Below are positions 1 to 14,400 of a stretch of DNA of 64,000 nt, in pieces (within the stretch, counting starts at the first letter, position 1; the number at the start of each line of letters is the position of its first letter). The translations under genes and the position numbers were made by a program. Where the stretch lies: assembly GCA_013397865.1 (NCBI GenBank), contig VZTI01001133.1, forward strand, positions 419,683-483,682. The letters are read 5' to 3'. Source of the stretch: Struthidea cinerea. Lineage: Eukaryota > Chordata > Aves > Passeriformes > Corcoracidae. Below the pieces are notes generated by a model, which worked only from the letters and a program-made list of their open reading frames with translations, did no database searches and was not told where the DNA came from.

Positions 1-612
1 TCAAAAGTGAATGGAATGCCATGGAAAACACATCTGCTCAAGATAACAGGTAATTTTCACAAGTATTTAAAACCCAGTAGTTTTCCACGTGCCAAGGCAT
101 GCTCAGTGTACTGACCTGGAAAAGGGTGGTGATGAACAAAAGAAAGAACACTCTCCATTAAAACTTTAAGGCAGCATCTGTTTTTGCCTGTTTCCCAGTA
201 AAATCACACTCATCATTCAAAGGTAAATCACAAAATTTGTGAAAATTACAAAAGTAAATTACTTCACTGAGAATATGCTCCCATCACATTATTATTCAAA
301 CCACTCCCTTTTAGTGTACTGTCTCAGTTCAGTATCTCAAATTATTTATTTGACTGGTGGAAAAATGCAGATCCGCGTAAACAAAATATTCTGGCTACAT
401 CCATATAGTACTTCTCTACTGAAATATTATTTACCTAAAATTGATGTAAAGATAAAACCTTCAGTTTTCCTAGGACAACATGATCCTAAGATCAGATGGG
501 AGTATCCCTGTGCTCATATCCTGCCCTGTTTCCCTTCCTACATTGTATGGATGTAAATACTTTAAGTCTCCATGTTACTTTTTATAGCTTCTTTTACTTC
601 AGGGTAAGGTAC
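1..612. other. Intergenic DNA beyond FAM114A1
   Basis: AT-rich sequence downstream of the probable FAM114A1 polyadenylation signal. I recognise no exon, repeat family or RNA gene here. The short open frames present are of a size expected by chance. Confidence 0.5.
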
Positions 613-2323
613 TTTATTCATAAATACATAATTTAAGCAAGACAGTGAAACCTCTAGCAAGGAGTATCTCAGACAAAGCAATCTTTGTCTTAAGAATGCC
701 CCTCAATGATTTCAAACATTACTCCCTGAAGCTTCTGAGGTTATATTCAGCCTGTGCAAATGAATTTGAAGACTGTACATCTTCTACTTACCCAGAAAGG
801 TAACTCACGTCTGTTAAACTACAGGGCGCCAGAAAATAGATTTTGCGTAATAAACCTTATTTCAGGGATGGCGAAAATTTCATCTCTAAATAACAAAAAA
901 TGGAAAAGTCACACTGAGTGTGACAGCAGAACAGGGACCACAGCAGTGTAAAACACAAACAGATCTTTCTGTCTTCTTATTTGGACTCAAAGAAGTTACC
1001 ATGTGAAAAGCAGATACATGGTTTCTCTTTTCCATCAAACACAGAAACCTCCTCACGCTCTACTTCATTACTTTTATGATGTATGAACTATGCTTAAATG
1101 TATTAAAATGTTAACTGTAAAAATTAGCATTTAAATACAAGAGTATATCAAGAGAAAAAAATACAAAATAGCTCAAAGAAACATAGTAAGAAAAATCCAA
1201 GAGAACAGGCTATGTAAAATATTGAAAGGTTCTTCCTGTCTAAGAAGGAAACCAGCCTAAACAAATTCTTAGGTCCACAGATCAGGATTTTAAACTAAAG
1301 ATATGGACAAATTACATGGTTGCTACTGTTGTTATGAAATGTCATTCCCGTTGCTTGTTTACGCCCTAACGATTGCCTCGGAAAAAAGGTGATTGCTCTG
1401 ACAGATGATCTCCACACCCAAAGCAATTCCCGCACAACTTCTTACTACAGCTACTGTTTCTGAACTATAGGTATCAGTAAACCTCAAAGTGCTGACCCGG
1501 TACATCTGAGAGAAGGTTCTTTAGCAGGTGTTTCAATTGCCAAACAAAAAGGAAATTTTCTATCCCTTGCATATTAAAAAGACTACTTTTGTCTGCTGTG
1601 TTGTTCAACCATTGAAATGAAGAGAACTAAATTAATATAAACTTATGGGTCAGCAAATACAGGGCTATACCCATAAACGTAACTGGCTCTAAAAATTTCT
1701 TTTCAGTATAATTTTTTATGCACATCCTCCATAATTTTCATTTAGTAAAGTTAATACCTATTGCTATGCAACTCCTTCAATACAAAGTGTTATGCTAGTG
1801 GTACATATTAATATAATGTTATTATTTGCTACTGGAAATAATATTTAACAAGCTCAACACTATGATAATTTGTTCATATTGGTAAAAATTAAATACTGAA
1901 ACCAACTTCTGAAATACACTTTTTAAACTGACAGTTATAATACAAACAATAGAAATGGTAATTTGAAGTAAAATGTTTTAAGAAACCTTACATTCCAATT
2001 TGTTTCATACCTTGTTTACAAATGAAAGGGTCAGCATTTATAATCCATATTTAAGTCAATGCTAATATCAATAAACTTCCATTTAAATTAATGCAAAGCA
2101 TGAACTGTACTGAAAAAGAAACTACTCACTTTACTAACTACTTCTAAAGTCTGAAAGTCTGAAAGAGTTTTAAAATGTTGTTCAGTACTGTGTGTGCAAA
2201 ACTGCATTTAGTGTCTTCAAAGAACTCTAGTGGCCAGACATCTCTTGTACCAGCTCTTCTCTTGGCACAGCTGAAGACATTGGGTATCTGGTTGCTGTCA
2301 AGGTGACAACTCCTGGAAAACTG
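613..2323 (-). other. FAM114A1: Probable 3' UTR of FAM114A1
   Basis: Reading on the minus strand away from the FAM114A1 stop codon, the first canonical AATAAA is at 618-613. No AATAAA or obvious ATTAAA was found between it and the stop. This suggests a 3' UTR of about 1.7 kb, AT-rich and free of recognisable repeats. The end point is inference: no transcript evidence is available and a non-canonical signal nearer the stop is possible. Confidence 0.4.
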
Positions 2324-2425
2324 TCACTCGTGGGCTTTCAAACAACTGGTCTGGATATGGGAAATTTGCAGAACTGGAAGCAGTAACTGGAAAGCATCCT
2401 GAATATAAGTAGTACTGTTGCAGCC
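2324..2425 (-). CDS. FAM114A1: FAM114A1 exon 14 (last coding exon)
   Basis: Acceptor ctccccattag, then GCNSTTYIQDAFQLLLPVLQ, ISHIQTSCLKAHE and a TGA stop at 2326-2324. This is the conserved C-terminus (human ends SCLKAQP). The 3' UTR continues toward lower coordinates. Confidence 0.94.
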   Translation of the reverse strand, partial: GCNSTTYIQDAFQLLLPVLQISHIQTSCLKAHE

Positions 2426-5400
2426 CTAATGGGGAGAGAAAACATGGTTCATCAGCACAGCTGCCATGTACTTCAAATATGACACTGTAGATTTTTCTAT
2501 ATTAGCATATGTCTTCAAACAAGATTTTAGAATCTGTAGATAAGAAAAATGATAAAATACACCAGTTTACAGCTAACAAGCACAACCTGTATCAGTATAC
2601 AAAAATCTGACTTCCCCTAAGTTTGAACTCTTGGGCAGTTCTGTTGGTAATATGAGTAGAATAAAATGCCACAGTGTTCAGAAGTAGATTTGACTTTTTA
2701 AAAACAAACCAGCTAGTCTTTCCATCAACTGCACTAATTTTGAATTTGCTGTAGGTGGAAGAAGTGTCACTGAAATTAACAGTTTGAATTATAATGGTTT
2801 TAACATGTAGTACTATTTATGGAATTTCTAATACTGAACAGTATATCAGCTTGTAATTCTCCATGATCCTAGGCTGTATTAATACATATTTGTATACAAC
2901 TATGGGATTTATGAAGTACAAAACATTGTATTCCACAATTCTAAATACTCCTAGGTTTTGCAGTTCCTGGAGCACAGGAAGATAAGTCAGCAGCAACACC
3001 AAAATTACCCTATAACAAAAGGAACTGCATGGTAGTCTTCACTACAGCTCTATTCAACTTCCCATAATTTTCCCTAAGGCTATTGTTAATTCAGTGCAAA
3101 ATTGCTTATTGTAAAGCAATCTTCTCCTTATTTTTAAGGGAACACAGCTATTAAATACAGAATGACAATTTATGGTCACTATGTTTATTTATGTTTTAAA
3201 AGAAGTGTGGTCTAACTAACAGAGTTAAAAATTTGAGCTGCAGATACTATGAGTTTTAGGACTTTATGAGGATATTACTTCATCTCAACCTCTTCTTGGT
3301 AAAACTGAGGTATGTTTTACTCACTGTGCCTTTCTGAAGAAAAATAGATCATGGTGTCAAATAAAAAAAATCACTCATGAACATTTTCGTGGTCTGACAT
3401 ATGGTTATCCATGTGCTGACCAAGGCTATTGCTAGACTGTGAATCTTTGTAGAAAGCTAAATGCCTGCAGATGGGAAACACTGTAGCATATACCTACAAT
3501 GCAAATTTTAAAGGAAATAGTCCAAAACTGCAACTTGCTGCTGTGCTCTGACCAATACAGAAGCAGAGTTTCAGAGCTGGCCAGCCTCACTTCAGTCATA
3601 CAGCTCTTAAGAATCCTCAGTAAATGCAACCTCACTACTTCAGTGTTTGTGGGAGAGGCTGAACACAAAATTGGGACATTTATGACCTGGCACTGAACAG
3701 CCAGAATGATGCTGTCATTAATTTTTAAATAACTTTTCTTTTAGAAATAAATGTGCCTGTCTCATTTCAAATAATTTTATTAGAACATTTTCTAACGTGA
3801 AGAGGTGGAGCTTACCTCTAATAGCACACTGTTGATGATAGGGTTAAGAACCTCTGCCTTCATATTGCTCTGTAAACCAGGAAACAGAATGAAATGCCAC
3901 GTCAAGAAATACATTTAACAGAAATATACTGATATCTGAGATGAATATGATGGTTTTATGAATTCTATAAAGGTCTTCTTTCACCTTGATTCTTATTCAG
4001 ACTGTTGATCTCAGTACTCCTGGTAACTGTGTCCACATTTCAAACACACCTCAGTACACTCTGTGATTTCTATCACAGAGTTGGACTAAGAGAGGTCCGA
4101 GGTTTTACTTCTTCATTAATTCATGTGTCACAGAGTTTCAAATTGCCCACTTTCCTACAGGTGTGAGGTTTATGTAACGACATTGTTTGAACCTCTGTTT
4201 ATCAGTGACCTGTTAACATCCCACAAAATTTTTAACCCCTTGCTTTTTTTCAAGGACACGAAAAGGAAAAACACATGTCAGAAGAAAAATGAAGTTCTTA
4301 GAAGTCACAAAAATATCTATGGTTAGGATGAAATGAAAGGTCCAGAGTAGCTCCCCTGAAGAAGGAAAACCAGGTGAAACTCAGATCCCCAAACTGGAGG
4401 CAGCATATGTTGCTCTGGACAGCACAGGCTGGCTGGTGAAACAGCTCAGCATGCACGACATTTTTCTCAACCACCAGATAGGAAGAAAGCTGGATACAAT
4501 GACTAGTGACACTATTAGAGGCTAGAAAATCAACATTCATTAGCTCCTCTGCTTTTTAAAATGGCCAAAGTTCCTCCCTTTTTTAGTCTCATTGTTCTTT
4601 GCATTGTGGTTCTTCAGAACAACAGTAACCTCCAGCAAGAGTTGTTTTCTTTCAACACTGAACACAATACTGATTAATTTAACTGAAGGATTTTCGCTTA
4701 CAACCTTGTAGCTCTCATACTACAGATTTATAGAAACATGAAATTTCTTAATTTTAGATTGGAGAAAGATGGCAGAGCCAAGGAGAGATGGTTAGAGAAA
4801 AGAAATACATTTTTACTCTCAGTTACTAGAAAATCCATTACAGAATGCACTGTTTAGTGGGCTAGTTTAATATTTTGTGTGCAATTTATTTTTATATATT
4901 TGTGCATGTATTTATTGCAAGTGTCCCACAGATATATGCTAAAATACAATCCCAAAATGCAAAATAAGCATTTTTTTCCTAGAGTAATTGGAAGTTGAGT
5001 AAATTATTCAGAATAAAAGCAAAGAAATAAATCATGTTCTGTACAAATAACTATGAAAAAACATGCTCAGAGATGTGCTGGAAGAACTAATGGGAGAACT
5101 GGAAAAATTTCCTTTGAAGTACATTCATGTTTTCATGGAGCAATCAGGAGAACCAGAATTTGTTCTTCTCTCATGTTTACAGAACAATTTCAGTAACAGT
5201 ACAATTTTTACCTCCAAATCCTGCTATAATACTGAGATGTCAGTCATCCTTGAAGCATCTTGAAAGACAGGATTCTATTTCTAGCAAAGATGTTCACAGA
5301 TAAATGGATGTTCTCAAACAGAATATCTTGTGATAGAAGACAGAGTGATTTTTTTTAAGATGCATTGAACGGATTTTCTGATCTCTTAAACCTTTTGAAA

Positions 5401-8400
5401 ACACTGCAGTGCTAAGGCAGGGGATCTAGTAAAGGCTAAGAAGACAACTCGTGAAACCATCTTAAGGTACTGCAAGCACAATCTGTTAATGACTTACACA
5501 AATGTATTCAAGAGAGATAGGCTGAGTTGGAGAAGAAATTATCATCAAGCTGTGTAACTTCAAATGTGGGGCCCTTCAATGTGAGAAGATAAGAAAAGTT
5601 GAGTGGTGATCAGGAAAAACACGAAATGGTTTCTAGAAAGAGAGAAGGCAGGGGACACTGTCATCTATCACAGCTTGTGACCTCTTCTGCTGTAAAAATG
5701 CTCTGTGTTCTTGATCTGAGGAAAGAAGTGGCCTCTTTGCTGATATAAAGCCACTGGACTCGCGTAAGAATTTCTGTTTCAAGAGGTGAACTATGTTAAA
5801 AAAAGCCCAAATGCTACAGAAAATGCTGTCATCTTACCCCAGCTGCTGTTACAGAATCAGAAAACTTCTTTGATAAAGATGAAACTTCATTGCACATGGC
5901 ACTTGTTAAACTGGTTTAAAAAAACAAGAGAGACAAATATAAAAATACATCCTTGACCTATCAATAGATAAAAATCCTGTGACAAACTTTATCTTGGAAG
6001 CCAAGATGTTCTTAAAGCAATTTTGCTTCTAAATACTTTTAAAATATTTAGGCATAGACTGTTCATGATAACATTTTTATATTCCTTCACTGAAAAATCC
6101 ACTGCTGACTACAGCAACAAAATGTGTCTTGTTGCACACACCAGTCTTTTTTGATAGTGCCATGTTTCACTTGTTTAAATTCTAAACTTCTAGTTTAACT
6201 ATTGTTTTTCTGATGATTGCAGCAACACAACTCCTGGGAATACTGCTGGAATTAAATCAAACTTGAATGAAAACAGTGAGAATTTTCCTATATGACCAAT
6301 AAAACATACTCTGTGCTAAAAGGGAAAGCACACTTGTGGTTAAAACATGAGAGAACAAGATCTAGTTCCGTTCTGAGATCCTTCATTGTTTTCCTAGAAT
6401 TCACAAGTGCATCCCATAAGACCTCATTCTTCAAGGCGTACCATACCTTAGCTCTGACTCTGAAAAAAACTTAATAAGTGCTTTGTTTTAGTCAGAAGTC
6501 TTCCTATGGACTTTGCTATTCTTAGTAGCATTCTTAAGGATAAGCACTTGGTTAAATATTTTACTTATTTAGGAGTCAACTGTTTAAAATACCTTAACAT
6601 CAAAACTTACTGAAATCAGTACACTTGATAACTACAGAGAGCTTGAGATTTGAATGTGGAGTCTCACTAGACAGACTGGCTTCTTGAATTTCCAGATATT
6701 TCACAATGGTTGACTAGATATTTCCAGATATTTCACAAAGTTGCTGACAAATGTGCTCTATTGTTTAGAACTACAGATTGAATTTTGTATATTTTTGGCA
6801 GATAATCACTAGATAATGAAACTTTTAGATAATAAGACTGCATTATACACTCTAAAAGCAGATTCCATATATGCAGGCACAGTATCTTCTGCAGAGGGAA
6901 CAGGAAATGCTAGCCAAGTTGGCATGTACATTTGCTTGCTGGAGCAGAAACAACTTTTAGCTTGTGTATAGGTCATGTTTTTGTAAACACGTATATGTCA
7001 GCTGTATCAAAAAATGACAGATAGCCTATAGAACCTGATTGCATGAGAAAACACAGCACCAGGACCCCTGAAGCCAATGCTGTTTGTTGATCCATGAACC
7101 TACTGTGCCTTCAAGCTGAATGGAACTTCACGAGTTCTATGCAAATGTCAAATGTTCATCTATGAAGTACATAATACTCACTTTGTCAGTACTTTTGCTT
7201 GATCTTGAGCTGTTTTTTCTACTTCCTGCCCATGTAGAATTAATTCTGCTACCTTATGAAGCTGTTCAATACAACGAGCAGTTACCTCAGCCAGACTTTC
7301 AATGGACAGCATGTAGATTTCCTTAAATTAAAAATGGGAATAATACAATCAATAATAACAATACTGATAAATGTATTTATAGATATATACATATATAAGA
7401 ATTTCAAACATAGGAACCCTTCCTACCCCAACTGGAAAAACCAACACATAGATAGTGAAGTAATATCAGCCATAATGTCATCCTCACAAACAATACTGGA
7501 AAATGAAATATCCATAGGCTATAAAATACAGACCTCCTGCTTGTTCTGAAAAATTAGCAAGATCAAGTCTACCATTTACTTGGCTGGGAACTAGGTCAGG
7601 CTCTTGGATTTTCTCACATACCACTTTTAAACCTAGTCCTAACAAATAGAAAGATACCTAAACTCTAGAGTAAGTCATCATCATAATTATTTTCATATGG
7701 AGCCAAAAGTACTGAGTCATCCCTTAGCTGAATCTCCAGAGCAGAAGTGGATAATGTGCCCAATAAAAAAGTGGCTTTTATCAACAATGACAGAAATCTC
7801 TACGTAGCACTATCGGGTTACAGCTTTCACAAGCTGATGCCAGTTAGAAATCTGCAATCACATAAAAATCTGTAATATATACAGTGTATATATTCTGTCT
7901 GCTTCTTTAGACTTTTTTGTAAGGAAACATGACAGATAACTTCTTATTAGAAATAATAATCTTGACAAAGATAGCAACCACATTTAATATTGCCATTAAC
8001 TTGACAGAAAATTTTCAACCAAAATTAACCTTATCAGGACTGTCTAAATGAACACAATACTTTTAGCCTTAAGAGCTATCTTTCATAAAGAGAATGAACA
8101 GTTGTTAGTTGCCTAAATAATATTTCTGTTTTGTCTGTTTATCATTTAAACTGTTTACATAGTTTGACCATTTTCCCCATGCATTGGCACTGAGAGAAGG
8201 AGATACTAAGAAACGTTGAGATACGACTTTCAGGGTGCATGTAACGATTGACGTTACAGCACAGAATCCCTCAGGTCACTGCGCGTTGAGTATAAACATG
8301 CATACACAAAAAACCACAGATATAAAACAATAAAAACAATGTGACAGAGAACCTGCTACTTCGATATTTACTTATGGAGACAGAATAACAGTAAGAATAT

Positions 8401-11400
8401 TTATGTAATTTAGTCTCCTATTGGGTCTACAGTGAATAGTTGTGTATTATTATTTCTTACTACTTCTATGAATTTAAAAAATAAGGATGACATATGAAGC
8501 CAACACATGAAGAAAGAATCTTATCAAACAAGGTATGTCCATTCACTTAATGAAACTTATCCTTCAAAAGTTATTTTACCTCCACGGTTTTGCTTTTGTC
8601 TACTTCTGCCTTATCACTGTCAGTTTTATTGTCTTTTTGAGTCTCTTCTTCACCAGGTTCTCCAGGTTTTTCATCTACTTCCTCTTCTATGTCTACTGGG
8701 GTGGACAAACTGGCTTCTTCCAGCCATTCATGAGCTTTTTTCCTAGCCTGCCAAACAAAGAACCCAACCCCAAAGTTCAGTTTGAAAAGAGAATATCAGA
8801 TGACATTCCTGAACATCAATTAACAATACATTTAATTACTTCCTTTTTATACTCAGAAATTTGAATATATCAAGACTCTGAGTGGCATTTAGTTATGTGT
8901 GTATTTAAGAAACTGTTAAGGAGAAGCATTTCAGATTGCATAAAGATGGATCATCCAGGGATAATTCCTCTAAAGGTATAATGTTCCTAACCAACACATA
9001 CAGCTGGCATTAATTCCAAAGTTAATATTTCAGCTTTATTTTATCATTCAAATCAATTTACACTGAAATTTTTCTTATACAGTTTCCCAAATAAGAAAAT
9101 AAGAAGTGTGTATAAAGAAGAAAAAAAAATTGGAGAGGTAAGAGAAAAGTACTAAATTCTTAAAGGAAAAATAAATATAAAACCACTGTACCTTGAGCTG
9201 CCTTCCCTGGCATGAAAATAGATCAAAGCTGAAGTCTTGAAGCTTTATACAACTTCAGACTACTGTTATGCTTATTAGGAAATTCATGACATCTCTTTTT
9301 TAACATCAAGTCAAATTAAAATACGTTAAGGCCTAAGCCTAAGCTAGTTATCCATCGTCTATCTCTGTAGCTAGAGAGATAAACATTTGTTTGAGCCTAA
9401 GATAGGCAGGTTAACCAGCTTTAAAGGGATCTGATAGTACAAATGTGACTAGTTATGTGACTAGCTCATAGACATCTAACTTTTAGAGCAAGAAAAATTA
9501 TTATGAACCTGACTTTTTGTTCCCAATACATAAGACCAAATCTACTGTGCTCATTAGACCTGTTCTGCTGAGACACCCTGGTTCAAGCTTTGTAACGCTG
9601 GAAAGGGCTCATCCAACTACACTGCCTTACTCATCTCACTTCTTCTGTGAAAGCTCTTCTATATTCAAAATTTTAGTCTCAGTCTCCTGTACTTTGCTTT
9701 CTGAGCTGTCTGAAGTGAACTGGGTACTGCTCTGCGTCAGATTTCAGAACAAAGCCCTCCTTCTTTGCCCACAAAACTGAAGGCAGCTCACTAACAGCTA
9801 ACCTTATTTAGTTTGTCAGGAGTAGCAGCAACATGCAATTCAAACAGCAGTTCCGTGAGCATGCTGACAAACTCTTCTCCCATATCTGCTGCAAGAAAAA
9901 ACAAGACAGTTTTTGTTAGTGTGTTACTGCTATAATATTTTATATGATAAAATACATCCAGTGAAATAGTTTCACCAAGCATTCCAGCACTTTCAAAACA
10001 GTGACAGCGACACAAGAAAGGAATGTGTGGCGGTGTGCATGTATATGCTCAAATAAAGAAGAGAACAAGCAACAGGGATCCCTGCATAACCTGATACACC
10101 AGCTCGACACTTTAACTGCTCTTTCTATCCCATCCTAAATTCCATTAAGTTTCACAAAAACAGGCAAGCGGGCAAGAAACTGCATAACCCCATGTTATCT
10201 AAGAAAAAATACATGACCCACAAAATAACCAAAGAAGCGATACTACCTGTTCTCTCAAACCAAGGAATAAAAACAGCAGCACGGCCAGATACAAGTAAGT
10301 TTCAGAAGCAACATTCTGTTCTCGCATACTGTTCATACATGTTCTCTACTGCTCTGCCTGCAAACCACAGGTAAGAGGTGTGTTTTCTTTCTAAGGTTGA
10401 GATTTGCTTAAATGAAGAATGTTTTCTGGTTTGCTTTGAAGTAATGAGCCTCAAATCTTATTTCACAGGATTTTTGAGCAAAGATAAGTATCACTCATAT
10501 TTGAACTTCATCTTTATTACATATACTTCTTTGACAACCTGCAGATGACATATTCTAACATGCTTCAAGTTCCTAAAAGTCAGTATTTTGGTTTAGTTCA
10601 TCTGCATTTATTGAGTTTGGAAAAGATTTCCTGATGGAATACACAAAATCCAGTTCTTTAGCCTGGTGGCACTAGAAGGTCAGAGTCCCCATACTGATAA
10701 AAGTCCAGCTACTTCAAAAATCAATTTTGTGTCTTGCTATATTCTCACTTTTTTTGTTCACTCATTAGGTAGGGCCAGATCTTCCATTTTTATGAAAGTC
10801 TTCAGTACTGGGCTTAAAAGCAGAGGGCCATTACTCTCCAATGAGTTTGGGGACCTTGGTAGAACTGTTTACAGTACCATGCAACATGTGGAAAGGTGGT
10901 AAAATTTGAGACTCGGATTATACTCTCCTAGGGAAAAGGACATCTCACCCTTGCTTGTAAAGAGCGCCCATCTTTGGTGCTATAAAATAAGTTAGTGTGT
11001 CGCACAAAGAATTCTTCACCTGCAACAAACAAGAGACTGAGCTTTTGTCTTAACAGCAGAGGAACATGTCAAGGAATATGTCTTTTTGGCAGGCCAAAGA
11101 GATGCATGGAGTTCATTTCACTGCTGCCCTTATGAGGAAATTTTGACAATAGGATTTTCAGGCTTTGCAATACAGCACACTGGATACACTGCACTCACTT
11201 GTTCTTAAATCAACGCCAAATTGTTTTATGAACGGCAGCAGGCTGAAAAGTGAGCAGCAGTCTACCACATCAATGCAAAATTACCAAAACTGTTGATAAC
11301 TGGGATATTCAATTGAATATTCACTTTGGTTACTGTCTCGCTTAACCTCATGTATGAGATTTTTGGTGTTAATGCCTTTCAAAATGTAGGTAAAGCCACT

Positions 11401-14400
11401 TTTACAGATGTTTTCCTCTTATTATTTCACAAACAATGGAAATGAAGCTGCAGTGAAAAATACATGGAAGGGTTGCATAATCAAAGTGAGAGGAAACACT
11501 AGAGAGAAGTGTATGCGTGTGGCTTTCTCCTACTTGTGTCAGAAAACATATGTTCTTTTTCTTTTTTTATCACTTTTGCACCTATGTGACTGTTAAGCCA
11601 AGACACAAAAAATACTACAGTCCCAGTTTCAAAGTTGCCAAGAACAAGCCTAGCCCAAATCCTTTCCTGAAACAGTCCTCCAAAGATCACTGCAGTATTA
11701 TCTCCTTCTGTAGGACTGAAAGCATTTATGGTAGCAAATAAAGCAGCACCAACATAAGAAAATTGTTCAGATTCTGAGATCCAAGGATAAGAAGGGAACC
11801 TGAGAATTTACATAAAACAAATGGTCACCCTTTTCAAACACTTGAATGCAAAGTACTGTTTTTTCTCCCATCTATTCTTTTTTTAAAATATATATATACA
11901 GTAATATAAAGTAATATAATTTTTATATATATATACAGTAATAAAAACCACATGTTTTATTGCATTAGGAAACACAAATCAAAATCTTATGGAAATCAAC
12001 TTAGTTGCAGTTTTAACCTGTATAGCAAGCAGAATTAAAATCAAAGTTCCTCCACAGAATTTAACAAAGCCTGCTAGCTCTTGCTATATGACTTAGTTTA
12101 AGCAAAAATATCTAACTCTGTGTAAAAAATATACTATTAAAAGACCATATGGCTTACTGACTTGATTTTGTAAGTGTAGAAGCTATTAACGCATGTCCAG
12201 AATTGTAGGCTCAGCCCTAACAGAAAGCTACTTTGAGAAGCAATTTACCTTTCTATTCTTTTGGTTCCTCTAGTGGAACTAAAATTTATCCAACTTTACA
12301 CCAATCAATGAAATACATCTGCAGTTCAGACACTAACAAATCTTGAGCCTAATTACACCAAAGGATGTGAATAATTTTGCACTGCTGCCTGAAGTAACAC
12401 CCATTCAGCTGTAAGGTGGAGAGAACGTGTGTGGTTATTATTTCCACAGTCACAAGAAGAGGGGATGTGTTTCACTGATGAGTGGTTTGCTTTTGCAGGG
12501 GCAAACCTGCAGCACACTTTGATTTGGTCTCTTTTTTTTTAAGGTGCTCATTGCCTTGGTTGCAGCCCATTCAAAATGCCTGTAAATGTTTCAAGGAGCA
12601 TGATAAGCAGTTGCGCTTTACCGAAAAAAACAGAACTTCTGACCTTCAGAGAAAACATCACTTTGTGCAAGAAACAGAGCTTCTCCTGGGAGCTGGTTTC
12701 AAAGCAAGGTACTATTTTCCATAGAAATTAAGGAACAACAGACATCTCATGAATCCTCATTCCTAAGCAGGTAATACACTTTTTTCACTTCTATTTCGCA
12801 CAACCCCATAGAAGAATGTGGGGTTTTAAAGAGTAACTAAGAGGGGAAAAAAACAGCATAAAACTTTACCATAAAAAGATTTCACGCTGAGCACTTGCTG
12901 TCCCCCACAATGAGAAACAATGAGGTCCCTGTGAGAGAGATCAGGCAAGCTGAGTAAGCACTGCCAGAAAGAGAAGTCTGAGCAGAAGTTACCTTCCTGT
13001 TAGAACATGTGGATGTTAACACAGTTTTTCTAACTTTTCTGAAGGCTGTAGAAATCGTATCTCACCATCTTGCAAAATGTAGGTTTTATGGGCAAAGTGC
13101 CCTGAGAAGATCAAGCGGATGTGGAAGAAATATCCTTCGATGTTTCTTTGTTTCCAAAAGACAAGAATAAGGTGTTCAGTGGCATGAGCCAGTCTTCAGT
13201 CAGGTCAAGGGGATTGTTGCTGTTAGCTCTAAGAGGTTTGATATGGATCTTAAAGGCCGGGAGACATGAACCATGCTGGCTTTAAGCTGACTTCTTATCC
13301 TTCTGTTCTAACCTGTTTGGGGGAATGCTAACATTTTTGACCTGTTTAAGACACCCATTTTGCCCGTAACCACACATTTTATTGTAACTTTTGTGAGCTC
13401 GGCCCATTGTGTTCAATGCTGTGCCGTGTCACAGTTACAGAACGCTGTTCTAAATTCCTTCTCGCACTCCACATGCCACACCTTGCCAAGCAATACCTCT
13501 AAAGCAGCTTTGTTACTATGTTTCAAAGTGACTTTCATTCAAAAAAAAATTCAGGGTTCTTAAATTTCTTGGACACTCTAATCTTTTCCCCCATCTAGCA
13601 AGGGAGGGTGCAGAGTGAGGATGAAGTTGCTGAACAGAAAAGCATTTCTAAGTACTTCAAAACTTTCAGACTATACAATTTCCTAAACAGATTCTGTAAG
13701 AAAAGTTGAGTTATCCAAAAAGTTATTATTTTCCTTTTTTTTGCTTTCACTGATGATATAGCAAAACAATTTAATATTTATGTTTGATTTTCTATATCTC
13801 GCACTTCAGTTACAATATAAATTCAATTAAGCATTGATCAGCTTCCAGAACTTTTAGAGTATTAATTTTAGTAACTACCTTATGAAGACTATTAGTATAT
13901 CAGAAATTACAGTTCGGACCGGAATTTTTAAAAATGCTAGATAAAGAAGTAGCAATTATTTATATGGTTAAATCTCTGTATTTCTAATTACCTTTTTGTG
14001 CCTGCACCACTTCATCATCTAATTCCTTTGGAACAAAGATCTCTTTTATAGCAATTAAATCATTTTTCACAGTCTCCAACTGTTCTCCATCAAGTCTTGC
14101 TAAATGTGACTGAATCTGTAAAAGAAAGGACAGCAAGTATTATTAAATGCTAATTTAGAGCCTGAATCCAAAACAGACTAAGAAATGGAATCATCCATTA
14201 TGCTCAAACCTTGTCTCTAACCTCCCAGCCTAGACATATTTTTAGTTCTTGTCAACAGAATTTGTTGAGTATCACAAAAACTACATCAGCCTTGCCAGAT
14301 CATCAGGTCTCTTCCTTCCTCCAGAACATGAGTTTTGAGCTATAAGTCTCTGGTTTAACTGCAAACTGTAGTAGGCATTTTGGGATTGCCTGGACGAAGA

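Larger units (their letters stand above)
2426..9802. other. FAM114A1 introns between exons 9 and 14
   Basis: Five introns (2426-3815, 3870-5837, 5911-7181, 7322-8579, 8748-9802) of AT-rich sequence. No retroposon, RNA gene or further exon was recognised. A short imperfect local duplication (tttccagatatttcacaa at about 6690 and 6720) is the only internal repeat noted. Confidence 0.6.
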
